From DASRBO01 sp035653595 (lineage in GTDB: Bacteria > Actinomycetota > Acidimicrobiia > Acidimicrobiales > JAJPHE01), in contig DASRBO010000001.1 in NCBI GenBank assembly GCA_035653595.1, positions 1 to 64,000 on the forward strand: a stretch of 64,000 nt of DNA. The letters are read 5' to 3'. The translations under genes and the position numbers were made by a program. Below are positions 1 through 8,266 of the stretch, one piece after another (within the stretch, counting starts at the first letter, position 1; each line of letters begins with the position of its first letter). The notes under the pieces were generated by a model that did not search any database, was not told the DNA's origin, and saw nothing but the letters and a program-made list of their open reading frames with translations.

Positions 1-284
1 CCGGCCACGACGGGTCCTACCAGGCCAGCTGGCACGGCCACGGCCATCTCGACGCCTACCTGGCCTACCGGTCCCTGTCGGAGGGGTCGGGTGAGTCCTG
101 CGCCCTCAAGGCGGTGGCCCGCCGGGCCGGGCTGCGGGTGCTCGAGCCCGACCCCACCCGCATCCACGAGCTCAGCCCGGCCCAGCTGCGCCGGTACGTG
201 GCCAACGACGCCCGCCTGGCCCTGACCCTGGCCCGGGCCCGGTGGTCGGAGGTCATCCGGGGCTGGCAGGCCCTGAGCGCCTGA
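1..284 (+). CDS. C-terminal end of a PolB-type 3'-5' exonuclease-like protein (5' end cut by the window)
   Basis: Only the last ~93 residues are present, read from base 3 to a TGA at 282-284. The segment has the pattern of the end of a DNA polymerase B-type 3'-5' exonuclease domain. There is a helix like SCALKAVARRAGL (family: 'SLKAVA..LG') and later RRYVANDARLALTL, which fits the Exo III motif Y-x3-D (YVAND). The catalytic DxE motif would lie upstream of the window. It converges on pafC with a 15-base gap. The exonuclease reading is a motif-level inference; an RNase H-like nuclease of another kind is possible. Confidence 0.55.
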   Translation, partial: GHDGSYQASWHGHGHLDAYLAYRSLSEGSGESCALKAVARRAGLRVLEPDPTRIHELSPAQLRRYVANDARLALTLARARWSEVIRGWQALSA

Positions 285-299
285 GGGACCGGAGCGGCC

Positions 300-1235
300 T
301 CAGCGGTAGCGGGCCAGCACGGCGGCGGCGGCCCGGGGGCCCACCCCGGTGAGCTCGGGCGGGGAGACGACCTCTGCCCCCTCCCCCGCCACCAGCAGCA
401 GCCGGGCCAGCCAGGCCTCGCCCCCGACGGCCACCTCGACCCTCACCCGACCGTCGCCGGCGGTGGTCATCGACCGCACCGGATAGCTGTCGGTGACGGA
501 GGCGGCCGAGGCCGGCAGCAGGATGGTGGCGACGCGGACGTCGGGGCCGGGCTCGAACACCTCGGTGGGCACCGCCCGGGGCGCCGGCGCCTCGAAGGTC
601 TCGCCCGTCGGGTGGGCCGACTCGATGCGGTCGACCCGGAAGTGCCGCAGGCCGCCGGCCCGGTGGCAGTGGGCGTCGAGGTACCACCGGCCCCCGGAGG
701 AGAAGACCGCCAGCGGGTCGACCACCCGGTCGGTCACCTCGTCCCGCGAGGCGGAGTAGTAGGAGATCCGCAGCTGGCGGTGGCCCTCGACCGCCCGGCG
801 CACCTCGGCCAGCAGCGGCGGCTCGTCGAGGTCGACGGTCACCTTGCGGTGTTCGCCCAGGGCCGACTCCAGCTTGTCGAGGGCCCGGGCCAGGGCCCCG
901 TCGGGATCGGCCCCCGGCACGGCGAGGATCGCCCGGGCCGAGGCGGCCACGGCGAACCCCTCGGCGCCGGACAGCCGGCGGGGCCGGGCCAGGTCGGCGC
1001 CCAGGTTGGCCTCCACCCGCTGGTCGTCGACCAGGACCTCCATGAGCTGGTCCGGCGTGTACGGCGGCAGGCCGCAGCAGGCGGCCAGCTCCAGCTCGGC
1101 GACCACCTCGTCCTCGGACATGCCGAAGCGCAGGGCGATGTCGGCGATGGAGGCCCCCTTGCGCCGCGAGAGCCATCCCAGGACGGCCAGCAGCCGGCGC
1201 AGGCGGGCCTCGACGGTCGGGGTCGGGCCGCTCAT
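300..1235 (-). CDS. pafC: PafC-like WYL-domain transcriptional regulator
   Basis: 311 residues. The N-terminal winged helix-turn-helix region (VEARLRRLLAVLGWLSRRKG...) carries the phrase ELAACCGLPPYTPDQLMEV, typical of PafC. A central WYL domain (about residues 145-225, with GGRWYLDAHCHRAGGLRHFRVDRI) and a C-terminal WCX-type extension follow. In mycobacteria PafB and PafC act together as the activator of the RecA-independent DNA damage response, with the WYL domain as ligand sensor. The ATG at 1235 overlaps the TGA of pafB (ATGA at 1232-1235), so translation is coupled. The proteasome (pafA) and tat genes often nearby are not visible here. Confidence 0.88.
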   Translation of the reverse strand: MSGPTPTVEARLRRLLAVLGWLSRRKGASIADIALRFGMSEDEVVAELELAACCGLPPYTPDQLMEVLVDDQRVEANLGADLARPRRLSGAEGFAVAASARAILAVPGADPDGALARALDKLESALGEHRKVTVDLDEPPLLAEVRRAVEGHRQLRISYYSASRDEVTDRVVDPLAVFSSGGRWYLDAHCHRAGGLRHFRVDRIESAHPTGETFEAPAPRAVPTEVFEPGPDVRVATILLPASAASVTDSYPVRSMTTAGDGRVRVEVAVGGEAWLARLLLVAGEGAEVVSPPELTGVGPRAAAAVLARYR

Positions 1236-2137
1236 CGGGCCGCCAGGGGCTCCAGCCAGTCCACCACGGCCCGGCGCAGGTCCTCGGGGGCCAGCACCAC
1301 GGCGTGGTCGAGCAGGCCGAGCACCCAGGTGCGGAAGGCGCCGGGGTTCACCACCGTGAGCTCGAACACGGCCGAGCCGTCGGGGCGCCGCTCCACCACC
1401 GCCTCGGCGCCCAGCTCGGCCGCGACCAGGTTGGCGTGGAAGGCGTCCACCAGCACCCGGGCCGCCACCCCTTCGCCCTCGCCGATGCGCCAGGGGTCCT
1501 CGGGCATCGCCGTGGACGGGTCGAAGTCCCCGGGCGGGGCGAAGGTGGCGCCCTCCACCGGGGTGGGGGCGCCGGTGATGCGGTCGACCCGGAACGAGCG
1601 CAGGGCGGCCCGGTCGTGGTCCATGCCCACCACGTACCAGGAGCCGAAGCGGAACAGCAGGCCGTAGGGGTCGAGGGTCCGGCGCTGGCCCCGGTGCTCG
1701 AAGCTCACCGTGCGGTGCGAGCGCATGGCCTCGTGCAGGGCCGGCAGAGCCGGCAGCGAGGGCAGGTCGGCCAGCACGGTGGCCGCGGTCGGCACGGCTC
1801 CCAGCTTCCACACCGCCTCCTCGGCGCTGCGACCGTCGATGCGCACCCCGGCCACGGCCAGGTTGAGGGCCGACTGCTCCTCCTCGCTGAGACCCAGGTC
1901 GGGCAGGTAGTAGTCCTCGGGGCGGATGCGGTAGCCGGCCTCCCCGTCGACGGTCTCGACCGTTATCACGATCCCCTGCTCGCGCAGCAGTCGCTTGTCC
2001 CGCTCGAAGGCCTGCCGGTAGGCGTCGCGCCCGGGGGGATAACCCTCGACGGTGTGGATCACCTGCTGGAGGGTGAGCGGGCGCTCGGTGTCCAGCAGGA
2101 CCAGCAGCAGGTTGGTCAGCCGCTCCACCCGGTCCAT
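1232..2137 (-). CDS. pafB: PafB-like WYL-domain transcriptional regulator
   Basis: 301 residues from the ATG at 2137. The N-terminus (MDRVERLTNLLLVLLDTERP) and the phrase AFERDKRLLREQGI are typical PafB HTH features. GEAGYRIRPEDYYLPDLGLS leads into a WYL domain (FRFGSWYVVGMDHDRAALRSFRVDRI) and a C-terminal WCX region. It should bind DNA with PafC and control DNA damage genes without RecA/LexA. A longer open frame reaches 2275, but its extra 46 residues are unlike the family and would overlap the divergent gene's promoter. A TACTGT -10 box ten bases upstream of the ATG suggests a leaderless message. Confidence 0.88.
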   Translation of the reverse strand: MDRVERLTNLLLVLLDTERPLTLQQVIHTVEGYPPGRDAYRQAFERDKRLLREQGIVITVETVDGEAGYRIRPEDYYLPDLGLSEEEQSALNLAVAGVRIDGRSAEEAVWKLGAVPTAATVLADLPSLPALPALHEAMRSHRTVSFEHRGQRRTLDPYGLLFRFGSWYVVGMDHDRAALRSFRVDRITGAPTPVEGATFAPPGDFDPSTAMPEDPWRIGEGEGVAARVLVDAFHANLVAAELGAEAVVERRPDGSAVFELTVVNPGAFRTWVLGLLDHAVVLAPEDLRRAVVDWLEPLAAR

Positions 2138-2147
2138 CGGCGGGCTC

Positions 2148-2153
2148 ACAGTA
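2148..2153 (-). promoter_or_regulatory. -10 box for pafBC
   Basis: On the minus strand TACTGT (actinobacterial TAnnnT pattern) lies 10 bases before the pafB ATG and no Shine-Dalgarno sequence intervenes. This fits a leaderless transcript. No convincing -35 was seen. Confidence 0.5.
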
Positions 2154-2277
2154 GTCTGGGCGAGGCGGGAGGGCCCCGGTGGTGGCTTGCCTGAGCGTTG
2201 TATCCGCCGCGCCCCGTGCGCGCCGGGGCGCGGCGCGCCATGCTTGTCCGGTGGCCGGGTCGGGGCGCCTGCCATCG

Positions 2278-3123
2278 GTGTGGATCTGGGGACCGCACGT
2301 TGCGGCGGTGTCGGCGGTCGTCCTCGTCGGCGTGGCCTACGTGGCGGTGGTGCGCATCTTCGGCGGGCCCGAAGGCGGCCCGGGCGGGCCCCGCCGCCGG
2401 CACGCTGCCTTCGCCGCCGCCCTGGTGCTGTCGGCGGTGTTCCTGACCTGGCCCGTTGCCGACCTGGCGCAACGATCGCTGCTGGTGCGCATGGCGCAGC
2501 AGACGATCCTGCTGCTGGCCGTTCCGCCCCTCGCCCTGCTTGGCCTGCCCCGGCGCCTGGTCGATGCGATGACGCGGCCGGCGGTGCTGGACTGGGCGGC
2601 CCGCTCCCTCACCCGGCCGGCGGTGGCCACGGTGCTCTTCAACATCGGCGTGCTCGTCGTCTACCTGCCCCCGGTGATGAACACCACGGTGCGGTCCTGG
2701 CCGGCCCGGGCTGGAGTGGACCTGACGCTGCTCCTCGCCGGGGTGATCATGTGGGTGCCGGCGTTGCGGGTGCTGCCGGGTACCGGGCAGCTGCGCCCCA
2801 CCGGCCGGGCCGGCTACCTGATGATCCAGTCGGTGATACCGAGCTTCGCCTCGCTGGTGTTCATCTTCGCCCGCCACCCGCTGTACTCCGCCTTCGACCC
2901 GAGCAGCATCGGCATCACCACCCTGGTGGACCAGCAGCTGGCCGGGGCACTGGCCAAGGTGGCCTCGCTCGCCGTCCTGATCGGCGCGGCCGCCACCCTG
3001 CTGTGGCGCAGCCACCAGATCGAGGAGAGGGGCGGGGACCCCGACCCGCTTACCTGGGACGACGTGGAGCGGGAGCTGCGCCGCCTCGAGCGCCGGCAGC
3101 GCCCGACCGACTCGACCACCTGA
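2278..3123 (+). CDS. CtaG-like membrane protein (cytochrome oxidase assembly family), histidine-poor
   Basis: 281 residues from GTG 2278; the frame is open back to 2179 but that extension is Arg/Ala-rich and not membrane-like. About seven hydrophobic segments are visible. The layout follows the caa3-type CtaG family: RMAQQTILLLAVPPLALLG, then YLPPVMNTT, AGVIMWVPAL, RHPLYSAFD and the late motif DQQLAGALAK. CtaG proteins help insert copper into cytochrome c oxidase. The conserved histidines (HM..H in the second helix block, WH before LPAL, H..EH in the fourth) are absent here, so copper handling is doubtful. It is transcribed divergently from pafB. Confidence 0.75.
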   Translation: MWIWGPHVAAVSAVVLVGVAYVAVVRIFGGPEGGPGGPRRRHAAFAAALVLSAVFLTWPVADLAQRSLLVRMAQQTILLLAVPPLALLGLPRRLVDAMTRPAVLDWAARSLTRPAVATVLFNIGVLVVYLPPVMNTTVRSWPARAGVDLTLLLAGVIMWVPALRVLPGTGQLRPTGRAGYLMIQSVIPSFASLVFIFARHPLYSAFDPSSIGITTLVDQQLAGALAKVASLAVLIGAAATLLWRSHQIEERGGDPDPLTWDDVERELRRLERRQRPTDSTT

Positions 3124-3158
3124 GTCCGCTCCCTGCTCAGGGCGTGCCGGGCCAGGCG

Positions 3159-4424
3159 TCAGGGCCGGGCGGCGGGGCCGGAACCGCCCGGGCGCTTCAC
3201 CACCTCGCCCGCCTTCCACACCCAGGTGATGCTGTCGGGATCGCCGAGGATGGCCAGGTCCTCGAGGGGATTGGACGCCACCGCGATGACGTCGGCGTCG
3301 TAGCCCTCGGTCAGCACGCCGGCCCGGGGCGCCTGGGGGCCCAGGGTCAGGGGGCCGTTGGCGGTGGCCGCCTCGACCGCCTGCAGGGCCGACATCCCTG
3401 CCTTGGCGAGCAGGGCGAGCTCCTCCCCGTTCTGTCCCCAGTGGCAGGGCAGGTGCGCCCCGGTGGTGGAGACGTCGGTCCCGAGGGCGATGGTCACCCC
3501 CCGCTCGATGGCGAGGGCGACGGCGTCGGCGTGGTGCTCGGCCACCTGTTCGAGCTTCCTGAAGGCGTAGTCGGGCAGGCCCACCCGGCGGCCGTGGTTC
3601 ATCAGCTCGGTCACCACCAGCCGGGTCGGCACCAGCACCGCGTCCAGCTCCCGCATCATGGCCGCCGTCTCCTCGTCGAGGTAGGTGCCGTGCTCGATGG
3701 TGCGCACACCCGCCTCGAGGGCGGCCACGATGCCCGGCTTGCCGTGGCAGTGGGCCGCCACCACCCGCTCCGCCCGGGCCGCCTCCTCGACGATCACCCG
3801 CAGCTCCTCGGCGCTGAACTGCTGGTGGATCGGGTGGTCCACCTCGCTCATGACCCCGCCCGAGGCGCAGATCTTGATGAGGCGGGCGCCCTTGCGCAGC
3901 TGCAGGCGCACCGCCCGCAGGCACTCGGGGACGCCGTCGCAGTTGTGCAGCAGCCCGGTGCGTTCGGCCAGGTCGTGAACCCAGCCCACCGGGTACATGT
4001 GCAGATCCGCATGGCCACCGGTCGGGGACAGGATGGCGCCGGCCCCGTACACGTGGGGGCCGACGTTGGTCCCCTCGTCGACCGCCCGGCGCAGGTGCAC
4101 ACCGGCCCCACCCACCTCGCGCACGCTGGTGAAGCCAGCGTCCAGGGCGGCGGCGGCGTCGGCCGCCACCCGCAGGCCGATCAGGACCGGGTCGACGGTG
4201 GCGAGGGCGGCCAGGTCGGCGCTGCGCTCGCCCATGAAGTGGCCGTGGCACTCCCACATGCCGGGCATGACAGCCGGCACCCTGACGGTGTCGGTGACCC
4301 CCTCGGAGGGGGCGCCGGCGGTCGGGCCGGCGTAGCGGATCAGGTTCCCGTCCATGACGACCGAACCGTCGGTGACCGGGTCGCCCCGACCAGGAATCAT
4401 GACCTCGGCGTCGATGCGGATCAT
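3159..4424 (-). CDS. Metal-dependent amidohydrolase (prolidase/imidazolonepropionase-like)
   Basis: 421 residues from ATG 4424 (MIRIDAEVMIPGRG); a frame to 4481 adds a non-conserved leader. This is an amidohydrolase-superfamily TIM barrel with an N-terminal beta-sandwich start. The metal motif is WECHGHFMGE (HxH), a conserved lysine sits in LIKICASGG, and metal or substrate histidines follow in VVAAHCHGKPG and TIEHGTYLDEE. The active-site Asp is in ALGTDVSTTG, and the C-terminal NPLEDLAILGD closes the sandwich. Family members hydrolyse C-N bonds of small cyclic amides or dipeptides (Xaa-Pro dipeptidases); the substrate here is unknown. It lies 76 bases downstream of a lipoprotein gene on the same strand. 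Confidence 0.82.
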   Translation of the reverse strand: MIRIDAEVMIPGRGDPVTDGSVVMDGNLIRYAGPTAGAPSEGVTDTVRVPAVMPGMWECHGHFMGERSADLAALATVDPVLIGLRVAADAAAALDAGFTSVREVGGAGVHLRRAVDEGTNVGPHVYGAGAILSPTGGHADLHMYPVGWVHDLAERTGLLHNCDGVPECLRAVRLQLRKGARLIKICASGGVMSEVDHPIHQQFSAEELRVIVEEAARAERVVAAHCHGKPGIVAALEAGVRTIEHGTYLDEETAAMMRELDAVLVPTRLVVTELMNHGRRVGLPDYAFRKLEQVAEHHADAVALAIERGVTIALGTDVSTTGAHLPCHWGQNGEELALLAKAGMSALQAVEAATANGPLTLGPQAPRAGVLTEGYDADVIAVASNPLEDLAILGDPDSITWVWKAGEVVKRPGGSGPAARP

Positions 4425-4500
4425 CCGGCCGGCCCCCCCTCTCGCCCGGTCCAGGCTGGCAGCCGGACGGGCGGCCGGCAACGGGCGCAGCGGGTCGTCG

Positions 4501-4914
4501 TCACAGGTGCTGGAAGCGCTGGGGCGGCCGGGCCAGCACCAGCGTGCCCAGGACCCGGGATCCGTCGGGCTTCACCACCACCACGGCGAAGGGACCGCTG
4601 GCCTGGTTGAGCGGATGGGAGACGGCGGCGGAGGCGTACTGGCCCCGGAAGGCGACCAGGCACACCCGGCCCGAACCGAGGCGGTCGGCGGCGGGCAGAC
4701 GGTGCAGGTGGCGCACCTCCTCCAGCCGGACCCCGATCAGCCGGCCCTGGCCGTGCACGGCGCCGACCGCCGAGGGCAGGGCGTGGAAGCAGGCACTGGA
4801 GGTGGTGCCCAGACCGGCGTGGCCGGCGCATCCGGCCAGGCCGGCCGCCACGGCGATGGCGGCCATGGACCGGGCCAGCCACCGCCCCACCGCCGCTACC
4901 CGGGTGCCCATCAT
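4501..4914 (-). CDS. Small secreted lipoprotein, unknown function
   Basis: 137 residues. The N-terminus has Arg residues, a hydrophobic stretch (SMAAIAVAAGLAGCAG) and a lipobox ending at Cys (LAGC), so it is predicted to be a lipid-anchored extracytoplasmic protein. The mature part has two further Cys residues (SACF, RVCL) that might pair, and a compact beta-rich C-terminus (GPFAVVVVKPDGSRVLGTL). I do not recognise the family. The ATG at 4914 overlaps the TGA of the upstream membrane protein (ATGA), so it is translated with it; a second ATG three bases in is also possible. Confidence 0.7.
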   Translation of the reverse strand: MMGTRVAAVGRWLARSMAAIAVAAGLAGCAGHAGLGTTSSACFHALPSAVGAVHGQGRLIGVRLEEVRHLHRLPAADRLGSGRVCLVAFRGQYASAAVSHPLNQASGPFAVVVVKPDGSRVLGTLVLARPPQRFQHL

Positions 4915-6005
4915 GGAGCCACCTCGGCCGGTGCGTCGCCGTAGCTGGGCGGCGGGAGGGCGACGGCGGCCCGCCGGCGGGCGATGACGGCCAGGGCGCC
5001 GACGCACGCCCAGCCGACCAGAAGCAGGGCCCAGAAGCTGATCAGGCGGTAGATCAGCACGGCGGCCACGCTGGAGGGGGCCGAGCCCCCGTAGGCGACC
5101 AGACCGATGGTGAGGCTGCCCTCGACCACCCCCAGCCCGCCGGGGGTGACGGGGAGGTTGGCAGCCAGCTGGGCCGCCCCGTAGGCGAGCAGCAGGCCCC
5201 GCCAGGGCACCGGCACGTCCATGGCCTGGAAGGCGGTTATCAGGCAGGCCAGGTCGAGACACCAGTTCCCCAGCGCCCAGCCGAACACCGCGCTCATGCC
5301 GGGCCAGGAGGGCTCGACCGACTCCAGCCTGGCCTGGATGCGCCCGGCCACGTCGACCGGCGCCCACCGGGACCGGCGCAGCACGGCCCGCAGGCTCGCC
5401 AGCACCACCCGGATGGCCGCCCCGATGAGGCGGGGCTGGCGCAGCAGGGCGATCAGCCCGGCGGTGGCGGCGAGGGTACCCAGGGTCACCCCCAGCAGGT
5501 CGAAGGCGGTGCCCTGGCCCACGGCGGCGGTCACGCCCAGGGCGGCCATGACGGCCAGAGCGGCGCTCAGCATGACGGTGGTGGCCACGATGACCCAGGC
5601 CGCCACCACCTCGCCCACGTCGATGTTGCGCAACTGGCGGAAGCTGTAGACGGCGCCGAAGGCGGGACCGGCGGGCAGCGAGTTGTTCACGGCGTTGCCG
5701 GCGAAGGCGATGAGCAGCAGCCGCCGGAGGGGGCGGCGGTTGCCTGCCTCTCGCAGCAGCCGGCGCTGGGCCCCGGCGTAGCAGGCCATGGAGAGGATCT
5801 CGACGACCACCGCCAGCAGCACCCAGGCCAGGTCGATGCGGCCCAGGTAATGGCTGGTGCCCGACAGCTCGCCGCCGCGGCTGGACACCACCAGTCCGGC
5901 CACGGACAGGGCCGCCGCCGCCAGCAGCCACCGCAGCAGGCGTCCCAGGCGCCGGTGGCCGGCCAGCGCCCTCCGGCCCCGGCCCGGCCCGCCGGCCCGG
6001 CTCAT
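4911..6005 (-). CDS. Flippase-like integral membrane protein (LPG synthase TM / UPF0104 family)
   Basis: 364 residues, about seven to eight hydrophobic helices, basic N-terminus (residues 1-22) before the first membrane span. The pattern FAGNAVNNSLPAGPAFGAVYSFRQLR and the later LAANLPVTPGGLGVVEGSL is diagnostic of the lysylphosphatidylglycerol synthase transmembrane region/UPF0104 family, whose members move lipids or lipid-linked glycans across the membrane. There is no cytosolic aminoacyl-transferase domain, so it is not a full MprF. The start overlaps the stop of the upstream SDR (ATGA at 6002-6005), and its own stop overlaps the next lipoprotein start. The substrate is unknown. Confidence 0.85.
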   Translation of the reverse strand: MSRAGGPGRGRRALAGHRRLGRLLRWLLAAAALSVAGLVVSSRGGELSGTSHYLGRIDLAWVLLAVVVEILSMACYAGAQRRLLREAGNRRPLRRLLLIAFAGNAVNNSLPAGPAFGAVYSFRQLRNIDVGEVVAAWVIVATTVMLSAALAVMAALGVTAAVGQGTAFDLLGVTLGTLAATAGLIALLRQPRLIGAAIRVVLASLRAVLRRSRWAPVDVAGRIQARLESVEPSWPGMSAVFGWALGNWCLDLACLITAFQAMDVPVPWRGLLLAYGAAQLAANLPVTPGGLGVVEGSLTIGLVAYGGSAPSSVAAVLIYRLISFWALLLVGWACVGALAVIARRRAAVALPPPSYGDAPAEVAP

Positions 6006-6781
6006 GTGTTCTGGGCGGTCATGCCCCCGTCGACCACCAGCACGGCCCCGTTTATGTAGGAGGCCGCCGGCAGGACCAGGGAGAGGATGGCATGGGCCAC
6101 CTCCTCGGGCTCGCCGTAGCGCCGCAGGGGGACCCGGCGGCGGGCGAAGCGCTCCTTGTCCTCCTCCGGTATGGCCGCCGTCATGGCCGTCCTGATCGGC
6201 CCGGGGCACACGCAGTTGACCGTCACCCCGGTGCGGCCCAGCTCCACGGCCAGGGACCGGGTGAGCCCGATGACCCCGTGCTTGCTGGCCGTGTAGGGGC
6301 TGGCGAAGGCGGTGGCCCCCAGGCCCTCGGTCGAGGCCACGTTCACCACCCTGCCGGAGCGGCGGCGGGTGAGATGGGGCAGGCACAGCCTCACCAGGCG
6401 GGCCTGGGCGGTGAGGTTGACGGCCAGGGTGGCCTCCCAGGCCTCGTCGTAGGCAGGCGAGTCCAGCGGAGCGAGCAGGCTCACCCCCGCGTTGTTGACC
6501 AGGATGTCGACCGGACCCAGGGCCCCGACCACCTCGCCCACCACCCGGGCGCAGGCCCCGGCGTCGGTCACGTCGAGGGCCCACGCCTGCGCCGTCCCGC
6601 CGGCCGCGGCGATCTCCCCGGCGCAGGCCCCGGCCGCCTCGGCCTGGCGGTCGCAGACCGCCACCCGGGCCCCCTCCGCCCCCAGCAGGCGGGCGGTGGC
6701 CCGCCCCATGCCGCTGGCGGCCCCGGTGACCAGGGCGGTCATCCCCGCAACCGAGCGACTCAGAACGAGCTCGTCGGCCAC
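6002..6781 (-). CDS. SDR-family oxidoreductase
   Basis: 259 residues from GTG 6781 (VADELVLSRSVAGMTALVTG); the open frame to 6865 adds an unlikely Gly/Arg-rich leader, and ATG 6742 would give a slightly shorter form. Classical short-chain dehydrogenase features are TGAASGMG for NAD(P) binding, LVNNAG, NVASTEG with catalytic Ser, YTASK with catalytic Tyr/Lys, and VNCVCPGPIRTAM. CDRQ at the end of beta-2 favours NAD(H). The substrate cannot be told from sequence. First gene of a coupled trio with the flippase-like protein and lipoprotein, which suggests a link to lipid or envelope metabolism (inference). Confidence 0.88.
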   Translation of the reverse strand: MADELVLSRSVAGMTALVTGAASGMGRATARLLGAEGARVAVCDRQAEAAGACAGEIAAAGGTAQAWALDVTDAGACARVVGEVVGALGPVDILVNNAGVSLLAPLDSPAYDEAWEATLAVNLTAQARLVRLCLPHLTRRRSGRVVNVASTEGLGATAFASPYTASKHGVIGLTRSLAVELGRTGVTVNCVCPGPIRTAMTAAIPEEDKERFARRRVPLRRYGEPEEVAHAILSLVLPAASYINGAVLVVDGGMTAQNT

Positions 6782-6898
6782 GGGTGGAACGTTATGCCGG
6801 GCGGCGCCAACTGGTGGCGTACCGCCGTTGCGCCCGCCCCCAGCGACGGCCCGGCCCGAATTCACTTACCCGTCGCCGCCGCCGGCCATGCCCGGCGG

Positions 6899-6904
6899 TA
6901 GGGT
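6899..6904 (+). promoter_or_regulatory. -10 box for the carboxyltransferase/xylAB run
   Basis: TAGGGT lies nine bases before the ATG at 6914, without a clear Shine-Dalgarno sequence between. It matches the TAnnnT leaderless pattern seen before other genes here. Confidence 0.4.
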
Positions 6905-6913
6905 CGGCGGCGG

Positions 6914-8266
6914 ATGCCGACCACCACCCCGCTGGGCTTCCGTCGCCAGGTCCCGGGCTCGGCCCGGGCGGAGGTCGGACGGATGGGCGAGCGGGACGCG
7001 GTGGTCGTGCGCATCGACCCCGAGCGCGGCCTGGGGGCCCTGGCCACCTCCGACGGCGACACCCTGTGCGAGGCGGCGGCCCTGGCCCTGCGCCAGCGCC
7101 TCCCCCTGGTACTGCACGTTTCGTCCTCGGGGGTGGACATAGCCGGGGGCATCGAGGCGCTGGCGGCGTGGGGGCGGGCGGCCCGGGCCCTGACCGCCTG
7201 CTCGGGGGTGGTGCCGGTGCTCATGTCGGTGGACGGCCCGGCGGTGTCGGGGCCGGCGCTGCTGCTGGGTCTGGCCGACGTGGTGGTGATGACCTCCCGC
7301 AGCCACGCCTTCGTGTCGGGGCCGGCCATGGTCGGCCAGGTCACCGGGGTGAGCATCGACATAGAGCGGCTGGGGGGCACCGCTGTGCACGCCCAGCGCA
7401 CGGGCGTCGCCGCCCTCGAGGCCCGCGACCTCGACCACGCCGTCGAGCTGCTCGGGGAGGTCCTGGGCTACCTGCCCGACCACACCGACGCCCAGCCCGA
7501 CGCCTGGCCGACCGACGACCCTGCCGATCGGGCCTGTCCCGAGCTGCGGGAGGTCATCCCCGCCTCCGCCTCGGGCTCCTACGACGTGCGCCGGATACTG
7601 CAGACCGTGGCCGACCAGGACACGTTCCTCGAGCTGCGCCCCCGTTACGCCACCCAGATGGTCACCGGGCTCGGACGCCTCGCCGGCCGCTCGGTGGGAC
7701 TGGTCGCCACCCAGCCCCAGTCCATGGCCGGCACCATCGACATCGCCGCCTCCCACAAGTGCGCCCGCTTCGTGAACTTCTGCGACGCCTTCGGCCTGCC
7801 GGTGATCACCTTCGTGGACACCCCCGGCTTCCTCCCAGGCAAGGACCTGGAGTGGCGGGGCATGATCCGCCACGGCGCCCAGCTGGCCTTCGCCTACGCC
7901 GAGGCGTCGGTGCCCCGGATCTGCGTGCTGCTGCGCAAGGCCTACGGCGGGGCCTACATCGTGATGGACTCCCGCACCATGGGCGGCGACCTGTGCCTGG
8001 CCTGGCCATCGGCCGAGGTGGCGGTGATGGGGGCCCGGGGGGCGGTCCAGATCCTGCACCGGAGGGCTCCGGCGGAGCAGATGGCCGCCCTGGAGGACGA
8101 CTACAGCGAGGCCTACCTGACGCCGTGGATCGCCGCCGAGCGGGGCCTGGTGGACGCGGTCATCGACCCGGCCGACACCAGGGCGGCGGTGGCGGCCGCC
8201 CTGGCCCAGGTCGTCTCCAAGCGGGAGCGGGTGGTCGGGCGCAAGCACGCCAACGGGCCGCTGTGA
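6914..8266 (+). CDS. Acyl-CoA carboxylase carboxyltransferase-type protein
   Basis: 450 residues. The C-terminal half is typical biotin-dependent carboxyltransferase beta subunit: ELRPRYATQMVTGLGRLAGR, FVDTPGFLPGKDLEWRGMIRHGAQLAFAYAEA in pieces, RKAYGGAYIVMDSRTMGGD, and AEVAVMGARGAVQIL. These crotonase-fold enzymes move carboxyl from biotin to acetyl- or propionyl-CoA. The N-terminal half is shorter and more divergent than in the usual ~510-540 residue enzymes but keeps a second crotonase-like layout (SVDGPAVSGPALLLGLADVVVM). No biotin carboxylase or carrier gene is near. It heads a run of overlapping genes through xylulokinase; its TGA overlaps the next GTG. Confidence 0.85.
   Translation: MPTTTPLGFRRQVPGSARAEVGRMGERDAVVVRIDPERGLGALATSDGDTLCEAAALALRQRLPLVLHVSSSGVDIAGGIEALAAWGRAARALTACSGVVPVLMSVDGPAVSGPALLLGLADVVVMTSRSHAFVSGPAMVGQVTGVSIDIERLGGTAVHAQRTGVAALEARDLDHAVELLGEVLGYLPDHTDAQPDAWPTDDPADRACPELREVIPASASGSYDVRRILQTVADQDTFLELRPRYATQMVTGLGRLAGRSVGLVATQPQSMAGTIDIAASHKCARFVNFCDAFGLPVITFVDTPGFLPGKDLEWRGMIRHGAQLAFAYAEASVPRICVLLRKAYGGAYIVMDSRTMGGDLCLAWPSAEVAVMGARGAVQILHRRAPAEQMAALEDDYSEAYLTPWIAAERGLVDAVIDPADTRAAVAAALAQVVSKRERVVGRKHANGPL

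Noticed and set aside
2052..4610. 852-codon plus-strand open frame
   Set aside because: It overlaps CtaG-like and amidohydrolase genes with recognisable motifs and its own translation shows no domain.
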